A stretch of DNA of 64,000 nucleotides from Oceanococcus sp051252075 (GTDB lineage Bacteria; Pseudomonadota; Gammaproteobacteria; Nevskiales; Oceanococcaceae), in NCBI GenBank assembly GCA_051252075.1, contig JBPOFU010000006.1:1-64000 (forward strand). Reading direction: 5' to 3'. Below, in pieces: positions 52,422 through 60,287 of the stretch. Made by a program: the position numbers and the translations under genes. Numbering within the stretch: the stretch's first letter is position 1; the number at the start of each line of letters is the position of its first letter. The notes below the pieces were generated by a model, which was not told where the DNA came from, did not search any database, and saw nothing but the letters and a program-made list of their open reading frames with translations.

Positions 52422-52548
52422 GCACATCACTCCCGTGTAAAAGTGCTGCGACTGGCGCAATAATTCGAAGTATCACCAAGTTTGCATGAATTGGAATAGC
52501 CGTTAATCGGATTCTGAATGGCGCTTTGGCTTGGCCAGTTAAATGCGT

Positions 52549-53181
52549 TTAAAACGCAGGTAAAAACCCGGATTTACGTTGCTTTAAAAAATCTCGTGGC
52601 GAATCCAAATCGTCAAGCGCAGCTGTGTTGAGCCACCTAGCCCCGCTTCTTCGCTGCTGACGACGCGTTTGCCGAAATACCTGTGCGCTACCCCAATGTA
52701 TGGTTTGAAACAATTGGGGGTGCACATGTGTTTGAGCGATCAATACGTAGCCACCATCAGTGGCGGGGATGCACAACTGTTGATTTTGCAGCAGCGCCTG
52801 GCAAGCATCGTCAAGATGGCGCTTGGTTAAGCTGGGGCAATCCGTGCCAATGATGATAGCGGGCCTATCGCCTTGCGCACGGCTCATGCGTCTACCCAAA
52901 TCACCGGCGACTTGCTTACGCAATTTTATGCCGAGGCGCTTTGCGCTAAGAAACACGGGGTGGCGAAGATCGGGGCTGGCATGAATTTCTACTGGGCAGT
53001 CGATCGACAGTGCTAGTTGCAGGCGTTGTTGAATGAGCTGACGCTGCAAGCGTGCGGCGCCACGCAGGCCTAGCCTCGGTGCGAGTCGCGTTTTACAGCG
53101 CCCTGGAATAGGCGCTTTGGTCATAATGATGAGCGTCGGCTGCTGTGGAAGCTTTTGTTCGTTTGAATGGGCCGGTATCAT
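52549..53181 (-). CDS. TIGR04282-family glycosyltransferase-like protein
   Basis: A 210-residue soluble protein with a GT-A-like nucleotide-binding fold: MTKAPIPGRCKTRLAP at the start, IIGTDCPSLTKRHLDDA with the DxD-like acidic site, and ATDGGYVLIA. These are the markers of the family related to CofC/MobA-type nucleotidyl transferases. Substrate unknown. The gene stands alone; its start at 53181 lies 11 bases from the tRNA-Arg gene on the other strand, so its promoter must overlap the tRNA. Confidence 0.85.
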   Translation of the reverse strand: MIPAHSNEQKLPQQPTLIIMTKAPIPGRCKTRLAPRLGLRGAARLQRQLIQQRLQLALSIDCPVEIHASPDLRHPVFLSAKRLGIKLRKQVAGDLGRRMSRAQGDRPAIIIGTDCPSLTKRHLDDACQALLQNQQLCIPATDGGYVLIAQTHVHPQLFQTIHWGSAQVFRQTRRQQRRSGARWLNTAALDDLDSPRDFLKQRKSGFLPAF

Positions 53182-53192
53182 GCCTGCGGCTC

Positions 53193-53269
53193 GGGGCTAT
53201 AGCTCAGCTGGATAGAGCAGCCGCCTCCTAAGCGGCAGGTCGCAGGTTCGACTCCTGCTAGTCCCACCA
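53193..53269 (+). tRNA. tRNA-Arg (anticodon CCT)
   Basis: A 77-base gene with encoded CCA. The acceptor stem GGGGCTA pairs with TAGTCCC (one G-T pair). The anticodon stem GCCGC/GCGGC encloses loop CTCCTAA, giving CCT, which reads AGG. The T-loop TTCGACT is normal. A TATCAT at 53176-53181 may be its -10 box. No repeat of the tRNA 3' end was seen nearby, so there is no sign of an integrated element. Confidence 0.96.
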
Positions 53270-53271
53270 TA

Positions 53272-54006
53272 TTAGTTTTCTCCACAACCTACTGCGGTAT
53301 ATCGTTGATTGCGAGTTTGCGGACTCAAACGATGACAAATGGCGAGCCAGACTGCGGGGTTGAAGCCCAAGCCCAAATGACTGCCGTGCACTTCAATGTT
53401 TTCGGTGCGCGCAGTGTCCGGTTCTAGTGCCGCTTGCCAATTTACGATGCCATCGCTGCGTGTGTAGAGTGCAGTGCACGGCACCGGAGGCGGGGCGTAT
53501 CGTTGAGGGTCATGTCCTGCTTTGCGGCCCTTTGCTTTTCCGTTGATGAGCCCGAGTAGCGGTTGCAGTGTTGTGCTGTGGCCGCCTGCAATTGGGCTAC
53601 CGAGGCTGATCACGTGGCTGACGAGTGTAGGATCTTTACGCGCCAACTCGCGTGCAATGACGCCGCCTAAACTCCAGCCAACGACGGCGGCAGCTTGCCC
53701 ATTGTTCTGATGCAGCTTGCGCAATTTATTCAGCAGTTTTGTGGTCATGCCTGGCTTAAGACCCATATTTCGGCCCATCCCCCAATCCAGCGTTTGAAAT
53801 CCTTGCTGTTGGAGTATGTTGCGTAAACCGTGAGTGCTCTTTTCTGATTGACCAAAGCCAGGGATGATCAAAACCGCGAGTCCGTCGCCGCGAGGCCAAT
53901 GCTTCTCTGCTTGGCTTGGCATGCGAAGCCATTCTGCAATGCTACGCAGTTCCCGAGGAAGGTTTAGCCAAGGTGGGCGGAGGCGTTCGGGATGCTCGAC
54001 TGTCAT
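53272..54006 (-). CDS. Alpha/beta hydrolase, lipase/PGAP1-like
   Basis: A 244-residue protein with VLIIPGFGQSE (oxyanion strand), nucleophile elbow GWSLGG, TRSDGIVNW as the acid-residue region and HGSHLGLG as the catalytic His region. No signal peptide is seen from start 54006, so it is probably cytoplasmic or loosely membrane-associated. The longer frame to 54093 overlaps the upstream gene. It lies 11 bases behind a two-helix membrane protein and in one run with an AgmX-type protein. It is likely an esterase or lipase; substrate unknown. Confidence 0.85.
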   Translation of the reverse strand: MTVEHPERLRPPWLNLPRELRSIAEWLRMPSQAEKHWPRGDGLAVLIIPGFGQSEKSTHGLRNILQQQGFQTLDWGMGRNMGLKPGMTTKLLNKLRKLHQNNGQAAAVVGWSLGGVIARELARKDPTLVSHVISLGSPIAGGHSTTLQPLLGLINGKAKGRKAGHDPQRYAPPPVPCTALYTRSDGIVNWQAALEPDTARTENIEVHGSHLGLGFNPAVWLAICHRLSPQTRNQRYTAVGCGEN

Positions 54007-54017
54007 GGAACGAAGCT

Positions 54018-54377
54018 CTATTTTTTTAAAATGCCGCGCTGTTGCAGTAGCAAAACCAGCACCATGAGTATGGCACCAGCTATGGCCATCCACTTGGCTT
54101 GCTCATGTTCACGCTTGGTCTTCTCTTGCGGTGCAATGAAGGTTTCTACAATTTCGCTGCGGATTTCGGCCTGGCGTGTCTGCTTTTCAAGTTCACTCGG
54201 TGCTGGAGCTTCTCCTCGGCGCACTAAGTCCAAGGCGTAGTTTAGTTCCACTGCTGTTTCAATATCGCTAGGATTCCAAGCCTCCATATTTTTGAGCTCT
54301 TGTCCGCGCATTAAAAAAATGGTCAAACCTATGCACAGTAAAAGGGCAGGGAGTACGCGGGGGTTACTAAACAGCAT
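54018..54377 (-). CDS. Unknown protein with two membrane segments
   Basis: The 119-residue protein has a hydrophobic segment at each end (about residues 8-24 and 96-112) and a charged middle with several Glu and Arg that may be helical. No family was recognised. It lies between an AgmX-type membrane protein (21-base gap) and a hydrolase (11-base gap), so all three are probably one operon. Confidence 0.75.
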   Translation of the reverse strand: MLFSNPRVLPALLLCIGLTIFLMRGQELKNMEAWNPSDIETAVELNYALDLVRRGEAPAPSELEKQTRQAEIRSEIVETFIAPQEKTKREHEQAKWMAIAGAILMVLVLLLQQRGILKK

Positions 54378-54398
54378 GCTTGAGGCTTCTTAAGGGAG

Positions 54399-55721
54399 TT
54401 AGGGGCGAAAATCCATGGACAGCAAGACCGACACCGGGTCAATTGCGCCCGCCGGCATCGCGACGGCTTCAAGCCGATCGCGCAAACTGTTCACGAAAGC
54501 TGGATCATTGAATTCAGCGGCCAGTACAGTGACATCGGAGATTCTGCCGGATGGTTGCAGGGTGAGTTGCAGTGCAATTTTCCCGATGGTTTGTGGGTTG
54601 TCGCGCAAATGGCTGCGATAACCTTGATTTATTCGTTGCTTGGCCTCATCCAAAGATCTGCTGACCACTGAGATATCCCAGCCGGCATAGCTCAGCGATG
54701 CTTCATCTGCTTGTAGCAGGCTGCCATTGGCGGGTATCCGTGGCCAGTTGCGCTGCGCTTGTGCTGCGTGCTGTGAGGCTCGTGTTGGTGAGTTGACGCT
54801 GGCGGCGCTAGGCACGGAGGGCTGTGGAGGCGGGCTAGATTGGCGGCGTTTAGGACTGGCTGGAACGACTGATTTAGCAATCTGCGCTGTATCGTCAAAG
54901 TCGGCTATGGCTGTAGTCGACTTTGATAAGTCGGGGCCATATTCCCGTAATAGGTATAACGCGGCCGCAATTGCCACTGGGGCAAGCAGCACGATGCGCA
55001 ACACTGGGATGTCCGTGCGGCTGTCTTTTTTGTGCCATTGCCCCGCTGTTGAGGTGTTCCCGCGAGCACGTAATTTGGGTTGCCTGGCCCTGGTTCCGGG
55101 TTTTAGGCTATAGATCCATGCGTCAGCTCGATTCAGGCCTAGGGCCGCTATAGCCGCCCCTGTGAGCCAAATTGGACTCAGTAGCGCGATGGCCAGCAAA
55201 TGAGGATTGCTTAAGAATGCGCTGGTAGGAAGCAGGGCCGGGGTTAATGCTGCTGCGCAGCCGATAAACAGGGCCAAGCAGCTCCAGGCGATACGTCGTG
55301 GTGCGGAGATCGGGTTGCTTGTCCCAATTTTCATTACGCCCTGTTGGCGTAATTGCAACAGGCGTAGCGAAAGGTAAATGGCCGTTGCACGGCCTTCTTG
55401 TGCGTTGGCTTGCGCTATCGCGGCATCATTAGTTTTCTTGTCGGGTCTGCCGCCGATCAGTTCACCGATGGCCGTCTTAATGAGGGCGCTGGTTTCTTCA
55501 TTGCCACCCCATTGCACAGTGCCCAGTGCCAGTATGCGGTGAGTGATTAGGCCCAGAATTGCTCCTGCTGCGGTGAAGGCGGCCAAGCTTGTTGCAAGAA
55601 TCAGCGCGGCAGAATTGACGTCGACTTTGTTTTGGTATGTCCACAGACAGGCCAGCACAGGGGCCAAAATGCAGCCGCCTAGAATGGCGCCGCGTTCGAT
55701 ATAGACCAAGCGTTGAAGCAT
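54399..55721 (-). CDS. Membrane protein with AgmX/PglI-type C-terminal (TonB-like) domain
   Basis: A 440-residue protein. The N-terminal half has about six hydrophobic segments in three groups (about residues 8-65, 145-200 and 245-262), separated by cytoplasm-like charged stretches. A Pro/Ser-rich linker (about 285-330) follows. The C-terminal ~100 residues (IGKIALQLTLQPSGRISDV and following) resemble the AgmX/PglI C-terminal domain, a TonB-C-like fold. The N-terminal membrane part was not matched to a family. It may transmit force or signals across the envelope; this is inference. No clear ribosome site precedes ATG 55721. Confidence 0.75.
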   Translation of the reverse strand: MLQRLVYIERGAILGGCILAPVLACLWTYQNKVDVNSAALILATSLAAFTAAGAILGLITHRILALGTVQWGGNEETSALIKTAIGELIGGRPDKKTNDAAIAQANAQEGRATAIYLSLRLLQLRQQGVMKIGTSNPISAPRRIAWSCLALFIGCAAALTPALLPTSAFLSNPHLLAIALLSPIWLTGAAIAALGLNRADAWIYSLKPGTRARQPKLRARGNTSTAGQWHKKDSRTDIPVLRIVLLAPVAIAAALYLLREYGPDLSKSTTAIADFDDTAQIAKSVVPASPKRRQSSPPPQPSVPSAASVNSPTRASQHAAQAQRNWPRIPANGSLLQADEASLSYAGWDISVVSRSLDEAKQRINQGYRSHLRDNPQTIGKIALQLTLQPSGRISDVTVLAAEFNDPAFVNSLRDRLEAVAMPAGAIDPVSVLLSMDFRP

Positions 55722-55919
55722 GAATCGGCGTTGTTCGCAAAACGTGATAGAACCATCATGCTTGAAAAAGCGCAGGCATGGAAGCGCTTGTGGATTTAGC
55801 GTGGAAATTGATGCGCAATCAGCATATGAGTCTGGAAAATGTTGCTCGGGAGCAGGCTTTGAACCGCCGGCGCTCGTCTCCTGAAGTGTGCGCTCGTTCA
55901 GCTTGAGCTACATCCAGGC

Positions 55920-56897
55920 TCAGTGCGTGCGACGAATGGAAAATTCCGCTAATTGATGCAATGCAGTCTTGTAGTCGCTAGTAGGGAGGGCTGCAAGCGA
56001 CTGTATGGCCGTGAAAGCAGCGTCTTTAGCGCGCTGCCTAGTATAGGCGATTGATTGACTCTCTGCGATACTGCTCTTCACTAATTCTAAATGCTCTAAA
56101 CCACCGTCACGTATGGCTTGTTTTAGTTTTTCCTTGACCTCAGGGGCGGCTGATTTTAAGGCGACAATAAGTGGCAAAGTCGCCTTTCCTTCGGCCAAAT
56201 CATCGCCAATATTTTTTCCTAAATCTGCAGCATCCGCTTGGTAATCCAGGCAATCATCTATGAGTTGAAAGGCCATGCCCAAGTGATGGCCGTATTGAGC
56301 CAGCGCCTCGACCTTTGTGTCATCTGCACCTGCAATTAGCGCGCCGCAGCGTGCAGCCGCTTCAAATAAAATCGCGGTCTTTCGTTCGATGACGTCGTTG
56401 TAAATTTCTTCTGTAATGTCTGGATTGTGCACATTCATCAATTGCAGTACTTCGCCTTCGGCGATGCGATTGGTGGTGTCCGCCAACACTTTCAGTATGC
56501 GTTGGTCTTGCAGTTCCATCATCAATTGAAAAGCGCGGGAGTAGAGAAAGTCTCCGGTCAATACGCTGGCTTCATTGCCCCAAAGCGCATTCGCCGTGCT
56601 TTGCCCTCGGCGCATAGCGGAGTGATCCACCACATCATCATGCAATAAGGTTGCAGTGTGGATAAACTCGATCACGGCCGCTAATAAATAGTGCTGTTTT
56701 CCGTTATGGCCTGAGGCATTCGCAGCTAAAACAGCGAGTGCGGGGCGTAGCCGTTTCCCGCCGCTGCCGATGATATGTTCAGCCAGATGGTTGATCATCA
56801 CAACGTTGGATGCCAATCGTTTGCGTATTAAGCGGTCAACGCCCTCCATGTCGTCGGCAATGGGGCTTAGAATGTCAGCAGCGGTTAACATGGGCAT
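55920..56897 (-). CDS. ispB: Octaprenyl diphosphate synthase (trans-polyprenyl synthase)
   Basis: Makes the long isoprenoid side chain of quinones. Both Asp-rich motifs are present: LLHDDVVDHS and LIDDCLDYQAD; GGKRLRPALAVLAA is the diphosphate-binding start. ATG 56897 (MPMLTAADIL) gives 325 residues and matches the E. coli start; the frame is open to GTG 56924. It is divergent from rplU, as in E. coli and Pseudomonas. The exact chain length (for example C40 or C45) cannot be read from sequence. Confidence 0.95.
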   Translation of the reverse strand: MPMLTAADILSPIADDMEGVDRLIRKRLASNVVMINHLAEHIIGSGGKRLRPALAVLAANASGHNGKQHYLLAAVIEFIHTATLLHDDVVDHSAMRRGQSTANALWGNEASVLTGDFLYSRAFQLMMELQDQRILKVLADTTNRIAEGEVLQLMNVHNPDITEEIYNDVIERKTAILFEAAARCGALIAGADDTKVEALAQYGHHLGMAFQLIDDCLDYQADAADLGKNIGDDLAEGKATLPLIVALKSAAPEVKEKLKQAIRDGGLEHLELVKSSIAESQSIAYTRQRAKDAAFTAIQSLAALPTSDYKTALHQLAEFSIRRTH

Positions 56898-56957
56898 GGG
56901 TGAGAGAAAATAGAAGTCAGCCACCCATTCTTACAGAACTGAGTTACAAAATCTGCA

Positions 56958-56986
56958 TTGACCAAACCACATAATCAAGCTATATT
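56958..56986 (+). promoter_or_regulatory. Probable rplU promoter
   Basis: TTGACC (56958-56963) and TATATT (56981-56986) are 17 bp apart in the ispB/rplU gap. The predicted start is near 56993, about 30 bases before the rplU ATG. Confidence 0.7.
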
Positions 56987-57023
56987 TCCGCTTCTTTGTG
57001 CGCTGATTTGAGTAAGCATCACC

Positions 57024-57335
57024 ATGTACGCTGTAATTGAAACGGGTGGCAAGCAATACCGTGTTGCCCAAGACGACGTAATACGCGTCGAAAAACTCTC
57101 TGTCGCCGAAGGCGAATCTGTCACGTTTGACCGTGTGTTAATGGTCGGCGAAGGCGCTGATACCAAAGTAGGAGCGCCGACAGTCGAAGGCAGTAAGGTA
57201 GTGGCCGATGTTGAATCTCATGGTCGTGGCGATAAAGTCACCATCATTAAATTCCGTCGCCGTCAGAAATATCGTCGTAAGCAGGGGCACCGTCAGGCGT
57301 ATACCCAGCTTCGTATCAAGGAAATCGTGGGCTAA
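57024..57335 (+). CDS. rplU: 50S ribosomal protein L21
   Basis: A 103-residue protein, the E. coli length, starting MYAVIETGGKQYRVAQDDV and with the basic KFRRRQKYRRKQGHRQ segment. It is the first gene of the rplU-rpmA-obgE group, behind its own promoter. rpmA follows after 28 bases. Confidence 0.98.
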   Translation: MYAVIETGGKQYRVAQDDVIRVEKLSVAEGESVTFDRVLMVGEGADTKVGAPTVEGSKVVADVESHGRGDKVTIIKFRRRQKYRRKQGHRQAYTQLRIKEIVG

Positions 57336-57363
57336 GGCTCATTGATCTAAGGAATAAAAACCC

Positions 57364-57621
57364 ATGGCTCATAAAAAAGCAGGCGGTAGTACGCGCAACG
57401 GGCGCGATTCAGAATCCAAACGACTCGGCGTCAAACGCTATGGTGGCGAAGTCGTCACTGGCGGTAGCATTATTGTGCGTCAGCGTGGCAGTGGTTTTCG
57501 TGCTGGTAAAAACGTAGGTATGGGTAAAGATTACACAATCTTTGCCAAAGTCGATGGCCGCGTTCAGTTTGATACCAAAGGCCCTGAACAGCGTAAATAC
57601 GTCAGTATTATTGCGGAGTAA
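57364..57621 (+). CDS. rpmA: 50S ribosomal protein L27
   Basis: An 85-residue protein starting MAHKKAGGSTRNGRDSESK, whose flexible N-terminus reaches the peptidyl-transferase centre. It includes RLGVKRYGGEVV and IIVRQRGSGFRAG. A rho-independent terminator follows 22 bases later. Confidence 0.98.
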   Translation: MAHKKAGGSTRNGRDSESKRLGVKRYGGEVVTGGSIIVRQRGSGFRAGKNVGMGKDYTIFAKVDGRVQFDTKGPEQRKYVSIIAE

Positions 57622-57643
57622 CATTCGCCACTTCACTTTGAGG

Positions 57644-57673
57644 AAAGCCTCGTCTTTTTGACGGGGCTTTTTT
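57644..57673 (+). terminator. Terminator or attenuator between rpmA and obgE
   Basis: An 11-bp stem (57644-57654 with 57660-57670, one T-G pair), loop of five T, then a T-run to 57673. It ends only four bases before the obgE ATG at 57678, so obgE must be reached by read-through or a promoter not recognised here. Confidence 0.85.
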
Positions 57674-57677
57674 GTTT

Positions 57678-58727
57678 ATGAAATTCGTCGACGAAGCAAG
57701 CATACGTGTAGAAGCAGGGGATGGTGGCACTGGTGTCATTGGCTTCCGGCGTGAAAAATACATTCCTTTTGGTGGGCCTGATGGGGGTGACGGCGGCGAT
57801 GGCGGCAGTGTTTATCTGCAAGGCGAAAGCGGCCTCACCACGCTCAGTGATTTCCGCGTAAAGCGAAAATTTCGCGCTGAGAACGGTCAGGCTGGCCGTG
57901 GCGCGAATTGCCGTGGAAAATCGGGCAACGATTACATCATTCCCGTCCCCTTAGGAACCTTGGTCTACGACGATGAAACCGATGAGCTCATTGGTGATGT
58001 CGTAGATGCCGAAGTGCCCATGTTGGTGGCGCGAGGCGGCTTCCATGGCATCGGCAACGCGCGCTACAAAAGCAGCACCAATCGCGCGCCGCGGCAGTGC
58101 ACGCCGGGTTCTGAAGGTGAGCAGCGGGTTTTGCGCATGGAGCTACAGCTCCTAGCAGACGTGGGTTTGTTGGGCTTGCCCAATGCGGGGAAATCAACTT
58201 TTTTGTCAGCAGTTTCTGCCGCGCGCCCTAAAATTGCCGATTACCCTTTTACTACTTTGGTTCCGCAGTTGGGTATTGTGCCGGTGGGGCCTGGCCAAAG
58301 TTTTTCTTTGGTTGACGTGCCGGGATTGATTGCCGGAGCAGCGCAAGGCGCCGGTTTGGGCATGCAGTTTTTACGTCACTTAAGTCGGACGCGCCTGCTG
58401 TTGCATTTGGTTGATGTGGCGCCGCTTGATCAAATGTCTGTGGCCGATCAATTGGTTCAGGTTGTGCACGAGCTCGGCGAGTTTAGCGATGAATTGTTAG
58501 GCCGTGAGCGCTGGCTGATCATGAATAAGTGTGATTTGTTGTCTGAAGACGAATTGCAGGACATTGAGCAGCATTTGAAAGCCGAGTATTCGCTGCCGGT
58601 TTATCGCTGTTCGGCGGCGACGACTTTGGGTACTAAGGACATTGCATCTGCTTGCATGCGGTGGATTGAAGAGCGTGACGAAGAAAATGCGCGCGAATTA
58701 AATGAGGGCGGAGATGAATCGCTCTGA
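57678..58727 (+). CDS. obgE: GTPase ObgE/CgtA
   Basis: Essential GTPase in 50S assembly and stress response. Glycine-rich Obg domain (MKFVDEASIRVEAGDGG, REKYIPFGGPDGGDGGDGG) and G domain with LPNAGKSTFL, DVPGLIAGA and NKCD. At 349 residues it lacks the long acidic C-terminal tail of E. coli ObgE. ATG 57678 matches homologues; the only GG-rich site upstream lies inside the terminator stem. Its end overlaps proB by 14 bases. Confidence 0.97.
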   Translation: MKFVDEASIRVEAGDGGTGVIGFRREKYIPFGGPDGGDGGDGGSVYLQGESGLTTLSDFRVKRKFRAENGQAGRGANCRGKSGNDYIIPVPLGTLVYDDETDELIGDVVDAEVPMLVARGGFHGIGNARYKSSTNRAPRQCTPGSEGEQRVLRMELQLLADVGLLGLPNAGKSTFLSAVSAARPKIADYPFTTLVPQLGIVPVGPGQSFSLVDVPGLIAGAAQGAGLGMQFLRHLSRTRLLLHLVDVAPLDQMSVADQLVQVVHELGEFSDELLGRERWLIMNKCDLLSEDELQDIEQHLKAEYSLPVYRCSAATTLGTKDIASACMRWIEERDEENARELNEGGDESL

Positions 58728-59838
58728 GCTCGGTGCCTGCAAGCGTTGGGTTATTAAAGTTGGGAGTTCGCTGCTAACTGACAATGGACAGGCCGTCGCG
58801 CATGCGGCGGTTGCGGCCTGGGTTGAACAGATTGCGGGCTTACGCGCGCGTGGTATTGATGTCGTCGTTGTGTCATCCGGCGCGGTTGCTGCGGGGATGC
58901 TGCGTTTGAATCTTGCTCAGCGCCCGACACGTTTGTCGCAGCTACAAGCAGCGGCGGCGGTAGGGCAGCTGGATGTCGCCAGTTTGTGGGATAGCGCTCT
59001 ACAAAAACATGGCCTGCAGGCGGCTCAAGTGCTGTTAACGCACGAGGATGCGGCTGAACGTCAGCGCTATCTTAACGCTAGGAATACCATACGCGCGCTT
59101 CTAGGCTGGGGTGTGGTCCCCGTTGTGAACGAGAACGATACCGTCGCGCATGACGAAATTCGTTTTGGCGACAATGACCGTTTAGCGGCTGTCGTCGCCG
59201 ATTTAAGTTCTGCGGACCTTTTGGTGATTCTGACCGACCAAGCTGGCCTATATTCCGCCGACCCACGTGAAGATTCATCGGCGCAATTGATTTCCTCCTG
59301 TAGCGCGGATGATAAGCAACTGAGCCAAATGGCTGGTTCCAGTGGTGGTGCGCTGGGGCGAGGAGGCATGCAGACCAAGTTGATGGCAGCACGTATGGCG
59401 TCTCGGTATGGTGTGCCGACAGTCATCGCAGGTGGTGCGCATCCTGACGTATTGAATGATATTTTGGCCGGCCAAGAGGTCGGCAGCTTGCTGTACCCCG
59501 CAGATAAAGACGCATTGTCTGCACGCAAGCGCTGGATTGCGAGTCAACAGCGTGTTGTCGGTCAGTTGTGCTTGGATGCAGGGGCTAGCCAGGCAGTGAC
59601 ATTATCTGGCCGCAGTTTATTGCCGGTTGGTGTGACCTGCGTGCAGGGTGACTTTTTGGCTGGCGATCTTGTTCAGTGCTTAAACGAGCAGGGTGTTGAG
59701 ATTGCGCGCGGCTTGAGTAATTACGATGCGGCGTCCGCTGCCGCTTTATGTGGCGTGCCTTCGGCGCGTATCAATGAGGTCTTAGGCTGGGCTGGTGAGA
59801 AGGAATTGATCCACCGTGATAACTTGGTGCTGACTTAA
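58714..59838 (+). CDS. proB: Glutamate 5-kinase
   Basis: First step of proline synthesis. Amino-acid kinase domain with VIKVGSSLLTDNG, VSSGAVAAG, NENDTVAHDEIRFGDND and a C-terminal PUA domain (from about residue 280). ATG 58714 with GAGG six bases upstream gives 374 residues. It overlaps obgE, as in Pseudomonas. A terminator follows. Confidence 0.96.
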   Translation: MNRSELGACKRWVIKVGSSLLTDNGQAVAHAAVAAWVEQIAGLRARGIDVVVVSSGAVAAGMLRLNLAQRPTRLSQLQAAAAVGQLDVASLWDSALQKHGLQAAQVLLTHEDAAERQRYLNARNTIRALLGWGVVPVVNENDTVAHDEIRFGDNDRLAAVVADLSSADLLVILTDQAGLYSADPREDSSAQLISSCSADDKQLSQMAGSSGGALGRGGMQTKLMAARMASRYGVPTVIAGGAHPDVLNDILAGQEVGSLLYPADKDALSARKRWIASQQRVVGQLCLDAGASQAVTLSGRSLLPVGVTCVQGDFLAGDLVQCLNEQGVEIARGLSNYDAASAAALCGVPSARINEVLGWAGEKELIHRDNLVLT

Positions 59839-59868
59839 ATATCTTTCTAGCGCAGGAATAGCGAGCAT

Positions 59869-59897
59869 AAAAAAACCGCCATGAAGGCGGTTTTTTT
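59869..59897. terminator. Bidirectional terminator between proB and rpsT
   Basis: AAAAAACCGCC, five-base loop, GGCGGTTTTTT: an 11-bp symmetric stem with A-run and T-run sides, serving both convergent genes. Confidence 0.92.
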
Positions 59898-59910
59898 ATG
59901 GCTTTGGCAC

Positions 59911-60174
59911 TCAGGCCAAGGCTTTAATTTTTGCGCGTAAGCGGCTTTTATGCCGTGCGGCTTTGTTTTTGTGCAACAAACCACGACCTGCATAGCGATC
60001 AAGTAAGGACTCGCATGTTTGCATAGCCAAACCGGCGGCTTCTTTATTGCCATCTTGAACAGCTTTCAAAACCGCTTTAACGGAGGTGCGAAAGGCTGAG
60101 CGCTGGCCCACGTTTCGTTGGCGGCGTACTTCTGATTGACGAGCGCGCTTGGCTGCTTGAGGGGAATTTGCCAC
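59911..60174 (-). CDS. rpsT: 30S ribosomal protein S20
   Basis: An 87-residue basic, helical protein, the E. coli length, starting MANSPQAAKRARQSEVRRQ and ending HKNKAARHKSRLRAKIKALA. It is monocistronic on the minus strand, with a strong promoter upstream and a shared terminator. In E. coli it represses its own translation. Confidence 0.98.
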   Translation of the reverse strand: MANSPQAAKRARQSEVRRQRNVGQRSAFRTSVKAVLKAVQDGNKEAAGLAMQTCESLLDRYAGRGLLHKNKAARHKSRLRAKIKALA

Positions 60175-60210
60175 GGATATCTGCTGCTATTTAGTGAGTG
60201 GAGCCGGCAA

Positions 60211-60238
60211 ATTATAGAGAAATGCACGGGGCTGTCAA
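60211..60238 (-). promoter_or_regulatory. rpsT promoter
   Basis: On the minus strand a perfect TTGACA (60238-60233) and a perfect TATAAT (60216-60211) are 16 bp apart. The predicted start is near 60204, giving a leader of about 30 bases. Confidence 0.85.
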
Positions 60239-60287
60239 TCTACTGATATCATTTCTTGCTTTCCGCCCGCCCTTACGTTGATTTTTG

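Noticed and set aside
53193..55721. tRNA-Arg as an integration site for a mobile island
   Set aside because: No integrase and no repeated tRNA 3' end were seen downstream; the following genes look like an ordinary operon.
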